From Eutreptiella sp. 'Long Island Sound 2002' (lineage: Eukaryota > Euglenozoa > Euglenophyceae > Eutreptiales > Eutreptiaceae), in assembly GCA_964036045.1 (NCBI GenBank), contig OZ038378.1:40053228-40117227 (forward strand): a stretch of 64,000 nt of DNA. The letters run 5' to 3'. Below the pieces are notes generated by a model. The model was not told the origin of the DNA and did no database searches. It was given only the letters and a program-made list of their open reading frames with translations. Shown piece after piece: positions 11,267 to 23,193 of the stretch (positions are counted from its first letter, which is position 1; each line of letters opens with the position of its first letter). The translations under genes and the position numbers were made by a program.

Positions 11267-11460
11267 AGATTTGTGTGGGACCAGCTTCCGAGAAGCATCA
11301 GGCTTTGATGCCGAGCAGTGGGAGGAGATACTGAAGTACATGACAAGACCACAGCCAAAAGTCAATGGGATTGGAGTAATGGCCCGATAGACACGAAGAG
11401 AGACAAACTACAGATTGGTCTGGATGCACCCCAACAATCCAATACTTCATCCGAGCTGTA
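11267..11460 (+). CDS. Unknown exon with in-frame TAG
   Basis: Bounded by acceptor-like TGATCAG at 11266 and donor GTATGT at 11461. Reads FDAEQWEEILKYMTRPQPKV, NGIGVMAR, TAG (11388-11390), TRRETNYRLVWMHPNNPILH. Both halves look coding. Probably one exon of a multi-exon gene spanning about 9.2-12.7 kb. No known family. Confidence 0.4.
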
Positions 11461-11503
11461 GTATGTAGCCCTTGCCTCATGTATTGACTCGGCACACTGT
11501 CTG

Positions 11504-11944
11504 TTGCTCAAGTGGTACCGTCACTTTTTACGTTCCGGGAATGAGGCATGGCTGGAGAGAGCCAAGAAATTGATCACCTCACAGACAACAATCAGAATCA
11601 ACGTTTGCAGATGGCACCCTACTGCAGATGAGCCCTTCCCCAGCCGGGATGTTATAAAGCAGGCCCCTATTTGGTGTGACAAGCAGTGGAAACCCTTCCG
11701 GCTGGCAATCATGAAGCCCCTTGCAGAACCGTCGGTGCATGCAACAGCGGATTCAAAGTCGGTGGTTACCAGACTTGAGGATGGTGGTTCTAAGAAGTCT
11801 ATTGAGGAGGTTGCAGACGATGACACCCGGAGTCTCAGAATTTTCCAAGGCGGCACTGGACGCGGTGTACCAAGGGATGTATTGGGCCTTCCATATTGTG
11901 CGGTGTGTGCTGCCTGTCATACTCGTATTGTGTCATTGTGGTAA
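11504..11944 (+). CDS. Unknown exon, likely frameshifted
   Basis: The frame reads KWYRHFLRSGNEAWLERAKK and VCRWHPTADEPFPSRDVIKQ, then an acidic segment (KKSIEEVADDD). Around 11840 the plausible coding text moves to another frame (SEFSKAALDAVYQGMYW, with hydrophobic VLPVILVLCHCG), so there is an intron or indel. Start and end are approximate. Confidence 0.35.
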   Translation: MLKWYRHFLRSGNEAWLERAKKLITSQTTIRINVCRWHPTADEPFPSRDVIKQAPIWCDKQWKPFRLAIMKPLAEPSVHATADSKSVVTRLEDGGSKKSIEEVADDDTRSLRIFQGGTGRGVPRDVLGLPYCAVCAACHTRIVSLW

Positions 11945-12009
11945 TGCATCCGGAGATCTTGTGATGGACGTCCGAACACTACTACTGTAAATAGCTTGAT
12001 AGTCTGGCC

Positions 12010-12664
12010 TTGTGTCTACAGATCCTTGTTGAGGTTACTGGAGATGACTGGGAGTCCATTCCCCCACTGATGGGTAAGTATTTGCAGCGGGACGTACCTT
12101 TGGTGGTAGCGGGCACCCATTTGGACATTCGGAACATCAAGGCAAAATTAATGCGATTGGAGTCTATCGATGGTTGGCAATATGGTGAGAGTACAATTTA
12201 CGATATGTGCAAGTTGCACGTTGTGCACACCATGAGCTCCCATTCTCTGCTGTTTGCGACACTTGTTCAATTAGCCAAAAAAGTCGTGCCTTTTTTTTGT
12301 GGATCAGGGTCTGCTATGCTCCAATATTAGGGATTACACTGCGTGCTGTTGGTTATTTCAACGTAAGCGGGCGGATGGCGCTGGCCATTGGCCGCCTTTG
12401 CCAATGGAGAGTCTCGGCCTTGTACCATCCGATACACGCATGCCTGATGAGGTGCCCTTGTTGTTAACGTTTATGTCTGCGCGTGGCTTGGCAGCCCAAC
12501 TTTTCCGTTCTTTGACTGAGTCTTTTTCATTGTCGGTTTGCTTCACTCGTCTACTTGCCGCCTTTAATGCTTTTACAAAGAGTGTTGCCAACTGCGTTAA
12601 AGACACCGACAGCCTTTACATAGCTGACTCGGAACAGTGGTCTGTTGATATTTGTGATGGTTAG
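12010..12664 (+). CDS. Unknown protein in two overlapping frames
   Basis: 12010-12330 encodes VTGDDWESIPPLMGKYLQRD, VPLVVAGTHLDIRNIKAKLM and a helix ending near HTMSSHSLLF. Coding-like text then switches to the frame at about 12299-12664 (MPDEVPLLLTFMSARGLAAQ, then SLTESFSLSVCFTRLLAAFN). An intron or a one-base shift separates them at about 12290-12420. Likely the downstream part of the 9.2-12.7 kb gene. Not recognised. Confidence 0.35.
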
Positions 12665-15010
12665 AAGCTTAAGGTACTGATAGGTGAATCTGAGGAGGTG
12701 GATCAGTGGATGATGATGAGGATGATGGGGAGAATGTGGGGTCTGCATGTGAACGGACCGTCGTGCGACTAGAGGTCCCTCCAGAGCACCCGAGAGGCCT
12801 CGTGGCGCAACCGAAGCTCTTACTCCAAGGCACGCGCCATGGCCCTATGGAGCAACTACCTGCTCCCACAACACCATGAGCATCAGTTTCGCCACGTGCT
12901 CCTCGCCTACAAGAAGGTAATCAGTTAGCTTTGTCCTTGTCCACCAAACCACCATTCTCGGTGTCAATCCCCAGGCAATTCCTCCCACTATGGTCACGCA
13001 ACATCCATGCCACGACATCTATAACCGAGGCCCCGGGTCTTGATCCGCCACCAAGACCACTTGGTTCCCCCCCGCTTGGGCCTCAGCCACTAGTGATAGG
13101 CGCAATGGGTCCAACGCCAAGTGGACATTCCCTGCGGTCCCCGCCTTCACCTGCTGCAAGAGGATAAGCATTGCTTGGAATGCACCCAGCCGCGCATTTG
13201 TTCTGCAGCAGCTTGAGCCCCACCAGGATAGCCATGCTACCAGACCCCACCCTCGGGGGCAAACAGGTGCAATCGCCACACTGTGGAGCCGCATCTCGTC
13301 CATGTCCAGCATGAGGGTGATGGCGAGGATAGATGTGGAAACATCGGCGTATGTGTGATGCTCCCAGGCTGGTTCCATTGCCTTAGACCCTGCCGTGATG
13401 CGCTGATTCGCTTCCTTTTTTGGTCCCAACTTGCACTTGCCTCATTTGCCATTTTTTTAGTGGGGCCGACAACCTATTGGTCCTTGAACCTCATCCTTAT
13501 GTTGCTCTCATGCTTGCTTATCTGGGATTTGGATACGCCATCCTTTTTTCAAGCACACAATGAATGTTTGTTTGACATGTGTCATATGCGGCAAGGACGG
13601 AAAGCTGCTTAAAGTGTAGATGCAAACAAAAGTTGAAACGGGGTTCAACTAGTGGTTCATTGACATGTGGCCTTACGACTTGCTTTTCAGAGGGCCCTCC
13701 CCTTGGTGAGGGCCCTCACCTTGGTGTGACGTTTCACGCGGGCATATTTTGCAGATGTCATGGTTGCATTGTTGGAGGTAGACCTCCATCGACGCTCCGC
13801 TTGGACTAGGATGTCACAAACATAATGTGTTGCTTTCCATGATTTCTTTGTTCTCATGCTCTGCTGTGGTTTTTGTTGACTGCTCTTGTTTTGCACTCTC
13901 AAGGTTGCTTGGGTGGGGCCTAGGTGCCGCGGTAGCGTGTGGTTCGCCATTACCTCTGGGGGAGGTAACTAGGCATCAGTGGACCAATCCTAGGCATTGG
14001 AGTAGGGTGAAGGGTGTTAAATTTTTTGTCACGGCAAAATAGTTGCCACACTAATGCATGACAATGTTTCCTTGTATGACGTGGGTGGAGACATGAAGCT
14101 CGGTGTGCCCAATGGGGCAATGCCACATGTCGGTTTACGTGATGTTGGACTCACCCTGGTGTTGCAATCATCATGCCACCCACCGTGGGCACGGGACCCC
14201 CAATGGGCATGCTGGCAGGACGTGACATTCTGAGGTGCTCTGATGAAGAAACCTAACTCATCCATGGCGTGTGCTGTAGTTTGGATGTCCCAGTACAGGG
14301 GAGATGTCTCAAACCATCCACACACCATCTTGCCGGCAGCTATCGTTGCAGCATGGAGTGTACATGGAAAGTACATAGCGTGTGACCACACCTGCCCATG
14401 TTTACTGCACATGCCAAGGGTACATGTGGCATCCAGTGGACCTACCCGGAGTCACACTGCTTTGTTGCAGTATCATACCAACGGGACTGCATTCCATACC
14501 CCGTAGCAGAACTTAGGAACTAGGGCCCCAACACCCGCGGCAGGAGTCCCAATGCTCATTCATAGATGCCATCCTTCTGATTTTGTTTGGGTCACTTATC
14601 GTGGGGTATCCTTCGGCCTGGGAGGAAACTCTTGTACTGCCACAATGTGACAAAACTGTGAGGAGGAGTCACAGAGGGTACTCCTGAGTACTCCTGTATT
14701 CGTGCCTGCTTCCTGGCTGCCACGGCAGGGTCACAGCATCAGCTGGTCCCTCCTCCTGCTCCCCCCATTGGGTTCTGACAGATGGTTTGTGGGTGGTGGC
14801 ATCCAGACTATCTGGCCCCCCTGCCCCCCCCTCCCGTGATGCCCACCTCAAGTGACACCTCCCGGTGGACATGTAAACAATCACACTTTTTTTTGATAGG
14901 TGTATTAAGAGTCCTGCAGCAACCTTTCCTGGTAGATTGAATGGGATTGGAATTCAGTCCTCCAATTCAAAAGTACCAACTTGGGTGTCGTCAAAACTGC
15001 GCTTCTCTCT
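12665..15010. other. No confident gene
   Basis: Several medium-length frames exist on both strands (for example 13019-13429 minus, 14029-14412 minus). None shows a motif or splice evidence I can defend, and opposite strands are open at the same place. Confidence 0.55.
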
Positions 15011-15017
15011 TTTACAG

Positions 15018-15422
15018 GTGATGCTCCCCATGGGTGCCCTTGACAACCAGAAGATGTTCGCGCGGTTCGGATGGGTGGAGCCTGGTGGCAACCCATTTGA
15101 TTCACTCCCAGGCATTGCAGGCAAGGAGGCATCCCGAACGACACCCCCCAACATGAGGCTTTCTCGCAAGCGGCTGTGGGAGTCTTTGAAGGCCCAGGGG
15201 ATGGACGGCAGCGAGCCAGGCACTCTGTCGCCTTATGCACAGGCAGTCCTTCAGTCACTGCCTCTAACTGAAGCCTCCTCACTGTCTGCAGCTGAGGAAG
15301 CCAAGGCAGCATCTCAGATTCGAATGGCACTGCAGGAGGCACAGCAGATTGATTGCAAGACAAGCGTGGAGGTCTGTAGCGTGTTGCTGTATTGCATGAC
15401 TCTGCTCACCATGTCTGAATAA
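15018..15422 (+). CDS. Unknown exon
   Basis: Starts right after a strong 3' splice site (TCTCTCTTTTACAG at 15017). It reads ALDNQKMFARFGWVEPGGNP, then RLSRKRLWESLKAQGMDG and a Ser/Ala/Glu-rich helix (SLSAAEEAKAASQIRMALQE). A possible donor (GTGGAG|GTCTGT) lies near 15370, so the last residues before the TAA may be intronic. No family recognised. Confidence 0.4.
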   Translation: MMLPMGALDNQKMFARFGWVEPGGNPFDSLPGIAGKEASRTTPPNMRLSRKRLWESLKAQGMDGSEPGTLSPYAQAVLQSLPLTEASSLSAAEEAKAASQIRMALQEAQQIDCKTSVEVCSVLLYCMTLLTMSE

Positions 15423-15860
15423 TTTTTGTTCTAACTCCCCATTTTTGTGCACTGCGTTTTGAAATAGGTTTGAAATAGTATGGGCAGGAACCATTACCGC
15501 ATTGAGGCAGAATGGAGACCACTCTTCATTTTCAGTCTGTGTGTAGATTTCTTTCCTCAATTATGGAGCAGTAGCCGTTTCCAAGTATTGCACCGATGGC
15601 AATCCCACAGGCTGCATTTCAAGTATATGTGCAGCATTGAATGCCTACAACGTTCCTTTGTTTGACTGTCCACATTGGTACTTTTTCTTCATCATTTAGG
15701 TTGGTATGTTAGTATTGCATGAAAGAAATTGCATGACACTATTGCAAAACCGGTGGGGGCTTTCCAATGAACAGACAACTACACACCCCAGTTGACATGT
15801 GTTCCGCAATTGGTGAATGCTGCAGTGTGGGCTTCAAATTAGAATGTACATACATTATTG

Positions 15861-15874
15861 CCCCCCCCCCCCCC
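15861..15874. repeat. Poly-C tract
   Basis: Run of 14 C. Similar runs occur at 24202, 37224, 37775, 39193 and 49792 (C), and at 36691 and 40813 (G). Confidence 0.9.
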
Positions 15875-16061
15875 AGTGTGAAATGGGAGTTGCGGATTGC
15901 ACAGGTTCACAGACTGCCAAGGACCATGGAGAGGCTAGGGCAAAGCACATGGGAGGAGACATGGTGCGGAATTGCATGAATGAGGTTCTGGGTATGGCTA
16001 TTCATGCTTAGATGAAGCTGCAGACCTGGTGCCGTCTTTAGTGGAGGAGAGATAGTTGTGG

Positions 16062-18485
16062 GATTACCGAGCTGGGTTTACCCTGTCCAGGTTTTACACC
16101 ACCTTTTAGGGGCCAAGGCTGAGCTACACGTTTTAGCAAGCAACGGCAGCAGCAACAGCAAGCAGCAGCAGCAGCAGCAGCAGCAGGCGCTTAAAAAGTC
16201 CTTGGGACCACACCGCGGCTCAAAACCGGCATCCAAGTAGCTCAAAACAACCGGGGAGCAAAGGCGCATCACCGCAAACAAGTTTCGTTGCGTTTTGAGC
16301 CGTCTAGCCCGTTCTACGGCCGATTTAGTGTCCAAAAATGGCCGTTTTTGGGCTGTTTTCGGCTGTTTTCAGGACGATCGTCCTGAAAGTTCGGGACGAT
16401 CGCCGCTACGCCAAGCAGGTGTTTCCGATGCGGGCTATTGTTCTTTCATGGCGATTGGGCTATCAAAGGATGGCAAATGGGTGTTCAATAAGGCGTGTAC
16501 CACGCCGTGGTGCCACGCAGTGGTCCCTTTTGAGGTGAAAACAAGCCGTTTTGGAGCCGTTTTTCATGACGATCGTCCTGACCGTGGAGGCACATCTCGA
16601 AAGCAAGCAATCTTTCCTCAACGGTGATCACCAATGCGTTACGCAAGACTAGGACCCAGCTCGGTCCTAGTTCGAGTCTTGATTACCGAGCTGGGTTTAC
16701 CCTGTCGAGGTTTTACACCACCTTTTAGGGGCCAAGGGTGGGCAACACGTTTTAGCAAGCAGCAGCAGCAGCAACAGCAGCAAGCAAGCAAGCAAGCAAG
16801 CAGGCGCTTAAAAAGTCCTTGCGACCGAACCGCGGCTCAAAACCGGCATCCAAGTAGCTCAAAACGATCGGGGAGCCAAGGCGCATCACCACAAACAAGT
16901 TTCGTTGCATTTTGAGCCGTCTAGCCTGTTCTACGGCCGATTTAGTGCCCAAAAATGGCCCTTTTTGGGCTGTTTTCGGCTGTTTTCCAGACGATCGTCC
17001 TGAAAGTTCAGGACGATCGCCGCTTCGCCAAGCAGGTGTTTCCGATGAGGGCTATTGTTCTTTCATAGCGATTGGGCTATCAAAGGAATGCAAATGGGTG
17101 TTGAATCGGGCATGTCCCATGCTGTGGTGCCACACGGTGGTCCATTTTGAGGTGAAAATGAGCCGTTTTTGAGCCGTGTTTCAGGAGCATCGTACTAACC
17201 GTGGAGGCACATCTCCAAAGCATGCAGTGTTTCCTCCACGGTGATCTCCAATGCGTTAAGCAAGACTAGGACCCAGCTCGGTCCTAGTTCGAGTCTTGAT
17301 TACCGACCTGGGTTTACCCTGTTGAGGTTTTACACCCCCTTTTAGGGTCCGAGGCTGGGCTACACGTTTTAGCAGCAACAGGAGCAGCAAGCAGCAAGCA
17401 GCAGGCGCATAAAAAGTCGTTGGGACCACACCGCGGCTCAAAACGGGCATCCAAGTAGCTCAAAACGACCGGGGAGCAAAGGCGCATCACCACAAACAAG
17501 TTTCGTTGCATTTCGAGCCGTCTAGCCCGTTCTACGGACGATTTAGTGTCCAAAAATGGCCGTTTTTGGGCTGTTTTCGGCTGTTTTGAGGACGATCGTC
17601 CTGAAAGTTCAGGGCGATCGCCGCTACGCCAAGCAGGTGTTTCCGATGAGGGCCGTTGTTCTTTCAACGCGATTGGGCTATCAAAGGATGGCAAATGGGT
17701 GTTCAACAAGGCGTGTACCACGCCGTGGTGCCATCGGTGGTCCATTTTGAGGTGAGAATGAGCCGTTTTCCAGCCGCGTTTCAGGACCATCGCCGTAACC
17801 ATGGAGGCACATCTCTAAAGCAAGCGGTCTTTCTTCAACGGTGATTTCCCATGCGTTACGCAAGACTACGACCCAGCTCGGTCCTAGTTCGAGTCTTGAT
17901 TACCGAGCTGGGTTTACCCTGTCGAGGTTTTACACCACCTTTTAGGGTCCAAGGGTGAGCTACACGTTTTAGCAAGCAGCTGCAAGCAGCAGCAGCAAGC
18001 ATGCGCTTAAAAAGTTTTTGAGACCACACTGCGGCTCAAAACCAGCATCCAAGTAGCTCAAAACGACCGGGGAGCCAAGGCGCATCACCACAAACAAGTT
18101 TCGTTGCATTTTGAGCCGTCTAGCCGGTTCTACGGCCCATTTAGTGTCCAAAAATGGCCGTTTTTGGGCTGTTTTCAGGATGTTCGTCCTGAAAACGCAG
18201 GACGATCGCCAGTGTGCCAAGTAAGTATTTCCAATGAGGGCCATTGTTCTTTCATAGCGATTGGGCTATCAAAGGAATGCAAATGGGTGTTCAATAAGGC
18301 ATGTACCATGCCGTGGTGCCAGGCGGCGGTCCATTTTGAGGTGAAAATGAGCCGTTTTTGAGCCGTTTTTCAAGACGATCGTACTGACTGTGGAGGCACA
18401 TCTCCAAAGCAGGCAGTGTTTCGTCCACGGTGATTTCCAATGCGTTAAGCAAGACTAGGACCCAGCTCGGTCCTAGTTCGAGTCT
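16062..18485 (+). repeat. ~610-bp satellite, forward units
   Basis: Unit starts (GATTACCGAGCTGGG or close variant) fall at 16062, 16681, 17298 and 17898, so the period is about 600-620 bp. Each unit has, in order: a (CAG)n/(GCAAGCAG)n tract, a CCGCGGCTCAAAACCGGCATC block, a tight cluster of TCAGGACGATCGTCCTGA palindromes, and a terminal inverted repeat CTAGGACC...GGTCCTAG inside AAGACT...AGTCTT. The recurring 60-90 residue frames simply reflect unit similarity. Confidence 0.92.
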
Positions 18486-18599
18486 TCATCTATTGGCAGT
18501 GTATCAGCTGTACTGGGGTGCGCTCTTAACTTGAAAGACACGTGGGCCTTGGTGAAAGCCAAAGAAGAGTCATTTTCTGCTAGTTCAATGCTGATTTTG

Positions 18600-19165
18600 A
18601 GCCACAGTGAGCCACAAAACAGGATTTTTGACCCAGTTGCTTGCGGCTACTGCTTGTTGTAGAGCAAATGCACATCACCTACAACAAGTTTAGTGTCCAA
18701 AAGTGGCTGTTTTGGGGCTCTTTTCACGACGATCATCCTGAAAGTTCAGGACGATCGCCGGTGTGTCATGTGGCCGTTTTCAATGAGGGCCGTTCTTCGT
18801 CCATAGCAATTGGGTTATCAAAGGAATGCAAATCGGTGATCAATAGGGCATGCACCATGCCGTGGTGCCACGCGGTGGTCGAAATTGATGTGAACATGAG
18901 CCGCTTTTGAGCCGTTTTTCAGGACGATCGTCCTCCCGGTGGAGGTACATCTCCAAAGCAACCAGTCTTTCCTCCATGGTGATTTCCAATGTGTTACACG
19001 AGACTAGGACCCAGCTCGGTCCTAGTTTGAGTCTTGATTACCAAGCTGGGTTTACCTTGTCGAGGTTTTACGCCCCTTCTTAGGGTCCAAGGATGAGCTA
19101 CACATTTTAGCAGCAGCAAGCAGCAGCAAGCAAGCAGCAGCAGCAACAGCAGGCCATCCAACAGT
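18600..19165 (+). repeat. ~610-bp satellite, partial forward unit
   Basis: After a 115-bp unrelated stretch (18486-18600) the satellite resumes with a diverged partial unit that includes AGGACGATCGTCCT. A new unit start (GATTACCAAGCTGGG) at about 19037 ends in a CAG-rich tract. Confidence 0.85.
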
Positions 19166-19387
19166 CCTTCGAGTCCAATACCGTAGAAGCGGTAAAATTA
19201 ATTGAGGGTAGGTTATTCTGGAATTTGTTTGCCTTGTAAAGGTGCCATTCGCAAAAAATAAGAAAATGAAAAAAATGAATTAATTATCTTGCGGTGCCTT
19301 GCAAAATAGGCAAATTCCTTGCAAATTTAGAAAAATAATTAACTATTGGTCTTGTGCTTCCCCATGCAGGCTGTTTCCACTTGACAC

Positions 19388-19790
19388 ATGTTCATTTTGC
19401 AGTCATATTTTTCTTCTTTGCCCCCGGAAGATGCCATTGCGCAGCATTCGGCGCGTCGTGAACGTGCGGATGTTGAACAGTTCTGCAGCAATATTGTGAT
19501 GGCAATGGTCGGTACTGCCACTACCACCCGTACGCGCCCTCCCGGACGACCGATTGGGTCATTGAATGTGCGCATCTTTGCACATGCTATTGTCCGCGGG
19601 CTTGTGGAAAAAGCTATGCCGACGGCAAAGGTCCCAGCAACCGGTGATCCACAAAAGGACCACTGGTACTCTGATGCATGTAGTTGTTCGCAAACTGCAC
19701 CCCAACGGCACCACAGATATTGAGTACACTGTGGATGGTAAGCAAGTGGTAAAGCCACATGTGCCACGCAGCCAGCTCACTGTCCCATAG
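19388..19790 (+). CDS. Unknown terminal exon, frameshifted
   Basis: Follows a candidate acceptor (TTCATTTTGCAG). Frame one reads EDAIAQHSARRERADVEQFC, then TRTRPPGRPIGSLNVRIFAH and KVPATGDPQKD. From about 19660 the coding-like text continues in another frame (LMHVVVRKLHPNGTTDIEYT, VDGKQVVKPHVPRSQLTVP) to a stop near 19790, implying one indel. It sits in a 1.3-kb insertion within the satellite and is probably part of another mobile element. Family not recognised. Confidence 0.35.
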
Positions 19791-19994
19791 GACACAACCG
19801 CCTCCAGTTCCAGCTCCAGATCTAGTTCCAATTCCAGTGTGGCCTCTGGTCGTAGCATTTCTTGATTGTGACATGACACTTGCATTGCCGTGCTAACAGG
19901 TCACAATTTCATTGGTGAATCGGTGAATTTCATTTGTTTGTGCATGAGAAACACCCTTTCCAAAAAGCCGACTGTATTTGCGCAGTTGCCAAAA

Positions 19995-20062
19995 TCGCCC
20001 CTACAAGGGTTTGAACCAAGGACTCCAATTTGCGTGCCCAATGCTATAACCACGAGGTCACT
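19995..20062 (-). other. tRNA-derived (SINE-like) relic
   Basis: On the minus strand, GGTTCAAACCC (20007-20017) is a good B-box, and CTCGTGGTTATAGCA resembles a tRNA D-arm/A-box about 30 nt upstream. The T-stem and anticodon stem do not pair properly, so this is a relic or SINE head rather than a working tRNA. Confidence 0.4.
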
Positions 20063-20482
20063 GAGCTTCGTTCCCATACCTTGATTAAGGACTATGTACA
20101 AGCTAGATGGTAACTTTTTTTTGAAAATCAGGGAATGGGGGTTTCCATGTGACTCTAACTGTGCAACCACCAAAAGAAAGGTGTGTTTGGGGATGGGGAC
20201 AGAGATCTAGGTCAGTGGGAAGCAGAAAAGCACACATGGTAGTGGCCTCACGAACACTTCGCAAAATTGTCATCTTGACAAAATTCATCACAAAAATTTT
20301 AATAAACATTTGCCGGGCTCGGTGTACTTTTCGTCGCAAAACACTAATTCCCAGGAAAAGATCGCAAAAAGAAAACCTTTTTTGGCCTTCTGCCCTGCCA
20401 CGCAAAAATTTTGACAAAATATTAATTCTTTTTCCACATGCAAAAATTCACTGTTCGCAAAACTTAAGTGTTTTTACGGTAC

Positions 20483-20850
20483 GTGGCTCCAAACCGGCAT
20501 GCAAGTAGCTCAAAACGACCTGGCAGCAAATGCGCGTCACCAGAAACAAGTTGTGTTGCATTTTGAGCCGTCTAGCCCGTTCTAGGGCCAATTTAGTGTT
20601 CAAAAATGGCTGTTTTTGGGCTATTATCAGGACGATGGTCCTGAAAATCCAGGACGATCACCGGTGTGCTGAGCAGGCGTTACAACGAGGGCTGTTGTTC
20701 TTCATAGCGATTGGGGTATCAAACGATTGCAAATGGGTGTTCAATGAAGTTTCTCGCACGCCGTGGTGCCATGCGGCGGTCCATTTTTAGGTGAAAAATG
20801 AGGCATTTTTTAGCCATTCTTCAATACCATCAATAGACGGAAGTAGGCGC
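20483..20850 (+). repeat. Satellite fragment, forward
   Basis: Resumes after the 19165-20482 insertion at the CTCCAAACCGGCATG block. It carries the GTGTCCAAAAATGGC-type and ATTGGGGTATCAAACG-type segments in diverged form. Confidence 0.8.
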
Positions 20851-20904
20851 TAGCCTGTTGAGAGGCAGCTTTTAGGACCATCGTCCTTTCGAACTTTCAG
20901 GACA

Positions 20905-21540
20905 ATCGCCCGTGCTAATCAAGACTCGAACTAGGACCGAGCTGGGTCCTAGTCTTGCGTAACACATTGGAAATCACCGTTCAGGAAAGACTGCTTGCTT
21001 TTGAGATGTGCCTCCACGGTCAGGACCATCCTCCTGAAACATGGCTAAAAAACGACTTGTTTTCAACTCAAAATGGACCACCGCGTGGCAACACGGCATG
21101 CTACAAGCCTTATTGAACACCCATTTGCCATCATTTGATAGCCCAAACGTTATGGAAGAATAAGGGCCCTCATAGGAAACACCTATGCGGCAGACCACCG
21201 ATCGTCCTGAGTTTTCAGGACGATCGTCCTGAAAACAGCCCAAAAACGGCCATTTTTGGACACTAAATCGGCCGTAGAACGGGCTAGATGGCTCAAAATG
21301 CAACGAAATTTGTTTTTGGTGATGCGCCTTTGCGCCCCGGTCGTTTTGAGCTACTTGGAAGCCCGTTTTGAGCCATGGTGTCATCACAAGGACTTTTGGA
21401 CCGTCTGCTTGCAACTGCGTGCTGCTGCTTGCTGCTTGCTGTTGCTGCTAAAACGTGTTGCTCACGCTTGGACCCTAAAAGGGGGTGTAAAACCTTGACA
21501 AGGTAAACCCAGCTCAGTAATCAAGACTCGAACTAGGACC
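20905..21540 (-). repeat. Satellite unit, inverted
   Basis: One nearly full unit in reverse orientation: GACTCGAACTAGGACCGAGC at 20925, the AGGACGATCGTCCTG palindrome near 21220, and CTG/CTTGCTG tracts at about 21412-21450. Confidence 0.88.
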
Positions 21541-21593
21541 GAGCTGGGTCCTAATCTTGCTTAACGCATTGGATATCACCATGGAAGAAGGAC

Positions 21594-22795
21594 TGGTTAC
21601 CGAGCTGGGTTTACCCTGTCGAGGTTTTACACCACCTTTTAGGGTCCAAGGGTGAGCAACACGTTTTAGCAGCAGCCAGCAACAAGCAGCAGCAGCAAGC
21701 AAGCAGGCGATGAAAAAGTCTTTGCGACGGCATCTCGGCTCAAAACCGGCATCCAAGTAGCTCAAAACGACCGAGGAGCCAAGGCGCATCACCACAAGCA
21801 AGTTTTGTGCCATTTTGAGCCGTCTAGCCTGTTCTATGGCCGATTTAGTGTCCAACAATGGCCGTTTTTGGGCTGTTTTCGGCTGTTTTCAGGACGATCG
21901 TCGTGAAAGTTCAGGGCGATCGCCGCTACGCCAAGCAGGTGTTTCCGATGAGGGCCGTTGTTCTTTCATGGCGATTGGGCTATCAAAGGATGGCAAATGG
22001 GTGTTCAATAAGGCGTGTACCACACCGTGGTGCCACGCGGTGGTCCATTTTGCGGTGAAAATGAGCCGTTATTGAGCCGTGTTTCAGGACAATCGTCGTA
22101 ACCATGCAGGCACATCTCTAAAGCAAGCGTTCTTTCTTCAACGCTGATCTCCAATGCGTTACGCAAGACTAGTACCCAGCTCGGTCCTAGTTCGAGTCTT
22201 GATTACCGAGCTGGGTTTACCCTGTCGAGGTTTTACACCACCTTTTAGGGTCCAAGGCTGGGCAACCCGTTTTAGCAGCAGCAAGCAGCAGCAGCAAGCA
22301 AAAGGTCCAAAAGTCCTTGCGACCACACCGGCATCGTGGCTCAAAACGGGCATCCAAGTAGCTCAAAACGACTGGGGAGCGAATGCGCATCACCACAAAC
22401 AAGTTTCGTTGCATTTTGAGCCGTCTAGCCCGTTCTACGGCCGCTTTAGTGTCCACAAATGGCCGTTTTTGGGCTGGTTTCAGGACGATCGTCCTGAAAA
22501 CTCAGGACGACTGCCAGTGTGGCAAGTGGGCGTTTGCAATGAGGGCCGTTGTTCTTCCATGCCGATTGGGCTATGAAACGATGGCAAATGGGTGTTCAAT
22601 AAGGCGTGTACCACGCCGTGGTGCCACACGGTGGTCCATTTTGAGGTGAAAATGAGCCGTTTTTGAGCCGTGTTTCAGGACGATTGTCCCGACCGTGCAG
22701 GCACATCCGCCCAGCAAGCGGTCCTTCTTCAACGGTGATCTCCAATGTGTTACGCAAGACTAGGACCCAGCTCGGTCCTAGTTCGAATCTTGATT
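21594..22795 (+). repeat. Satellite, two forward units
   Basis: Unit starts at about 21600 and 22200, both with CAG tracts, GATCGTCCTGA palindromes and the terminal CTAGGACC/GGTCCTAG arms. Confidence 0.9.
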
Positions 22796-23172
22796 GCTTT
22801 GGAGACGTGTATCCATGGTCAAGACCGTGGTCTGGAACCACGGCTCAAAAACGGCTCATTTTCTATTCAAAATGGACAACCACGTGGCACCACGGCATGG
22901 TACATGCCTCATTGAACACCCATTTGCAATCCTTTGATTGCCTAATCACTCTGAAAGAACAACGGCCCCCATCGGAAAAACCTACTTGGCACACCGGCGA
23001 TAGTCCCGAGTTTTTCAGGACAATCGTCCCGAAAACAGCCCAAAAACGGGCATTTCTAGACACTAAATCGGCCGTAGAGCGGGCTAGACGGCTCGAAACG
23101 GCATGAAATCTTTTTGCGGTGATGCGCCTTGGCCCCCCAGTCCCTACTTAAATGCCCGTTTTGAGCCACGGT
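22796..23172 (-). repeat. Satellite, inverted partial unit (left flank of DNA transposon)
   Basis: Reverse-orientation satellite ending GAGCCACGGT at 23172, where the transposon begins. The unit resumes as ACGGTGTGGTCGCAAGG at 29878. Intact copies elsewhere read GAGCCACGGTGTGGTCGCAA, which defines the empty site. Confidence 0.9.
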
Positions 23173-23193
23173 CTTGGGGGTACGAACGTGACA
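23173..23193 (+). repeat. Left terminal inverted repeat
   Basis: CTTGGGGGTACGAACGTGACA. The first 15 bases are identical to the inverted right end, then one mismatch, then TGACA shared. Confidence 0.92.

Noticed and set aside
12662-13430. Extended coding frames if TAG is read as sense
   Set aside because: Both strands become open at the same place, showing that relaxing TAG creates chance frames. Not counted in the TAG evidence.
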